Assembly: GCF_022968795.1 (NCBI RefSeq) | Contig: NZ_JALJRB010000013.1 | Coordinates: 56,292 to 120,291, forward strand | Direction: 5' to 3' | DNA from: Desulfatitalea alkaliphila | GTDB lineage: Bacteria > Desulfobacterota > Desulfobacteria > Desulfobacterales > Desulfosarcinaceae | DNA length: 64,000 nucleotides | Shown: positions 62,650 to 64,000 of the stretch, piece by piece | Layout: every line of letters begins with the position of its first letter | Position numbering within the stretch: position 1 is the stretch's first letter | Notes under the pieces: generated by a model | What the model was told of the DNA's origin: nothing | Seen by the model: only the letters and a program-made list of their open reading frames with translations | Database searches by the model: none | Made by a program: the position numbers and the translations under genes

Positions 62650-63840
62650 ATGTTTCAAACAGAAGTGGCATCGGAAAAAGAGTTTTCAGACTGGAGCGAA
62701 TTGTATGCGTGGGTCGCTGATGAAGAAAAATCTACATCACGAGTTCCAATACAGGGCTTACTGAAAAATGGAGCCAAATTCCAGGAAGATAAATATTTCG
62801 GCGGCTCGGAATACAAACTTGCTTTCACCGAAGAAGGACTAAAAGCGCTCTGCTACAAACTCGGCTTTCCTCTGCTTGCCCTTGAAATGACAAAAGAAAG
62901 TGAGTTGGCCTCAAGAATACTAAATGATCTCCTCGGCCAAGATAATGCGAAAGCACAGCTGTCCAATAGTGAATTTGTGATCAATGAAAAAGGCAGCGAC
63001 TCATCACATGGGAAAGTTTGTGGAATTGTTTCGAGTAGCTATGTCGGATACAGCAACAATTCATTTGTGCGAGATATTGAAAATGTAATAAGTGAAAATG
63101 ATTTGTCCTCTGCAGGAAAGCTGACTTTAAAAGAGGCATACTCAATAAACACAAGGCTGCACCTTCGACTTACCAGCATGCACATCTCTGGAACGGTTTC
63201 CGGCCGGGGAGGTATCTCTGAAGATAAAACAGAAATAGGTCTTGAATTTTGCAACAGCATGGTAGGTGATGCCGCTGTTTCTATAGATTATTTCCTCCAT
63301 CGGTTGGTATGTGCCAATGGACTGGTGTTGCCTGCCGGTCGAAATGGAGCACGAGTTATTCATTCTGGAAAAGCCAAAAATTTCTTGACCCGCTTAAACA
63401 AGGCTTTTGGTGATGTGCTCGCAGGAATGGGTGAAAAAGCAACGTATGTGAAGGAACTCAGTGATATCGAGTTTTCTCCGCAAAGACTGTCTGAGTTAGA
63501 TCTCAGCAAAATGATTTTTGACATCATTCCGAAATCAAAATCCACCGTTATTGATAAGCATAGAAATGTTTTCAATGACTTCATTTTTAGGAAACTAAGC
63601 CCAGAGGACAAACTAAAAAGAGAAGAGCTGGCGATAGGATACTTGCCGCTTTGTTTTGCTGGAGAGCTGTCAAAAGCTGTCTTCAATTCTAAATATCGGG
63701 ACAACGCCTCAATGTTTGACCTGATAAATGTATTTACTGAGCACGCCAAAGAAAAACAACCCGCCGAACGGTTGGAAATTCAGAAGCGATCTGGTCAGCT
63801 CGCTGAATGGGTTGTCAACAATAAGAAAAAGTTTAATTAG
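62650..63840 (+). CDS. DUF932-like protein
   Basis: 396 residues. HRLVCANGLVLP at ~residue 220 is the DUF932 signature; such proteins occur in phages, plasmids and defence islands and their activity is unknown. AAGGAGAG lies six bases before ATG 62650; the GTG one codon upstream is an alternative. The gene is visibly richer in A+T than the neighbouring kinase gene, so it may have joined the operon separately. Its stop abuts the next ATG directly. Confidence 0.7.
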   Translation: MFQTEVASEKEFSDWSELYAWVADEEKSTSRVPIQGLLKNGAKFQEDKYFGGSEYKLAFTEEGLKALCYKLGFPLLALEMTKESELASRILNDLLGQDNAKAQLSNSEFVINEKGSDSSHGKVCGIVSSSYVGYSNNSFVRDIENVISENDLSSAGKLTLKEAYSINTRLHLRLTSMHISGTVSGRGGISEDKTEIGLEFCNSMVGDAAVSIDYFLHRLVCANGLVLPAGRNGARVIHSGKAKNFLTRLNKAFGDVLAGMGEKATYVKELSDIEFSPQRLSELDLSKMIFDIIPKSKSTVIDKHRNVFNDFIFRKLSPEDKLKREELAIGYLPLCFAGELSKAVFNSKYRDNASMFDLINVFTEHAKEKQPAERLEIQKRSGQLAEWVVNNKKKFN

Positions 63841-64000
63841 ATGAACGTTCAAGATGCAGCCATACAGATATTAAAGGACGCTGGAAAGCCTCTCCATGCC
63901 AAAGAGATCGCCGAGCGGATTATGGAAGCGGGTTTGTGGTCAAGCGATGGTAAAACGCCAGAGGCCACTGTCAGCGCTTGCCTTTACTCGAATATTAAAA
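63841..64000 (+). CDS. HARE-HTH domain protein, N-terminal part (partial)
   Basis: ATG at 63841 follows the previous stop without a gap and runs to the window edge. The first 53 residues, AIQILKDAGKPLHAKEIAERI through EAGLWSSDGKTPEATVSACLYSNIK (in parts), are the HARE-HTH helix-turn-helix domain, which in bacteria is often fused to restriction endonucleases. The rest, and any nuclease domain, lie beyond the window. Confidence 0.85.
   Translation, partial: MNVQDAAIQILKDAGKPLHAKEIAERIMEAGLWSSDGKTPEATVSACLYSNIK

Noticed and set aside
42149..64000. Naming the operon BREX, DISARM or a plain type I restriction system
   Set aside because: No PglZ phosphatase, DrmA/DrmB or HsdR-type endonuclease/helicase is present in the visible genes.
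1..64000. tRNA, rRNA, CRISPR array, insertion sequences, integrase or att sites
   Set aside because: None could be supported by reading the sequence; the only repeats are the six promoter-like elements and the protein-level repeats listed.

Overview
The window reads as two blocks, both coded entirely on the + strand. Positions 1-39294 are a nearly complete virion-building module of a contractile-tailed (myovirus-type) phage. Positions 42071-64000 are a long, tightly coupled operon that looks like a large DNA-modification-based anti-phage defence system, and it runs off the right edge. Between them (39475-42063) lies a four-gene amidoligase cassette. I see no rRNA, tRNA, integrase, transposase or CRISPR array, so I cannot say whether this is a free phage, a prophage or a phage-derived island. 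The host cannot be named. A lipobox protein and a peptidoglycan peptidase fit a diderm bacterium, but this is weak evidence.

Phage block, in order: lipoprotein and small helical protein; large terminase; portal; a 1523-residue head-morphogenesis giant carrying SAP-like repeats and a HipA/PI-kinase-like domain; a D12-class adenine methyltransferase fused to the prohead protease and scaffold, with a nested in-frame scaffold start; decoration protein and major capsid; connectors; sheath; tube; a tail-assembly chaperone with a programmed -1 frameshift signal (TTTTTTA); tape measure; hub proteins, gpD-like hub, M15 peptidase, spike, PAAR tip; gp25, gpJ and gpI baseplate proteins; fibres; then a strong terminator at 39254-39294. 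A 31-bp element, CCGACA-N14-CCGGTAAGTAA (CCGAC to CCGG always exactly 20 bp), occurs six times. Five copies lie in the gaps before the portal, methyltransferase-protease, tail-completion, gpD and gpJ genes, and one is inside the 3' end of the tape measure gene. I read it as the phage's late promoter, dividing the structural genes into six transcription units.

Amidoligase block: amidoligase, a small unknown protein, a class II glutamine amidotransferase and a gamma-glutamyl-cyclotransferase-like protein, all overlapping. The set suggests glutamine-derived amide or peptide tagging of an unknown target.

Defence-like block: a textbook sigma70 promoter (TTGACA-17-TATATT) preceded by a perfect A/T palindrome drives at least 17 genes that overlap or nearly touch. 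They encode a catalytically degenerate N6-methylase with its own specificity protein, a small helical protein, an intact HsdM-type methylase with a second specificity protein, an RNase H/RuvC-like protein, a Ser/Thr kinase, two unrecognised proteins, a 1354-residue P-loop ATPase, another orphan, a NurA-like protein, a HerA ATPase, a possible PD-(D/E)XK protein, a second Ser/Thr kinase with TPRs, a DUF932-like protein and the start of a HARE-HTH gene. There is no PglZ, DrmA/B or HsdR in the window. The likely logic is a methylation mark set by the methylase and specificity subunits, kinase/ATPase sensing or signalling, and HerA-nuclease execution. It recalls BREX/Pgl and, from memory, the methylation-associated defence system (MADS), but it does not match a type I restriction or BREX layout.
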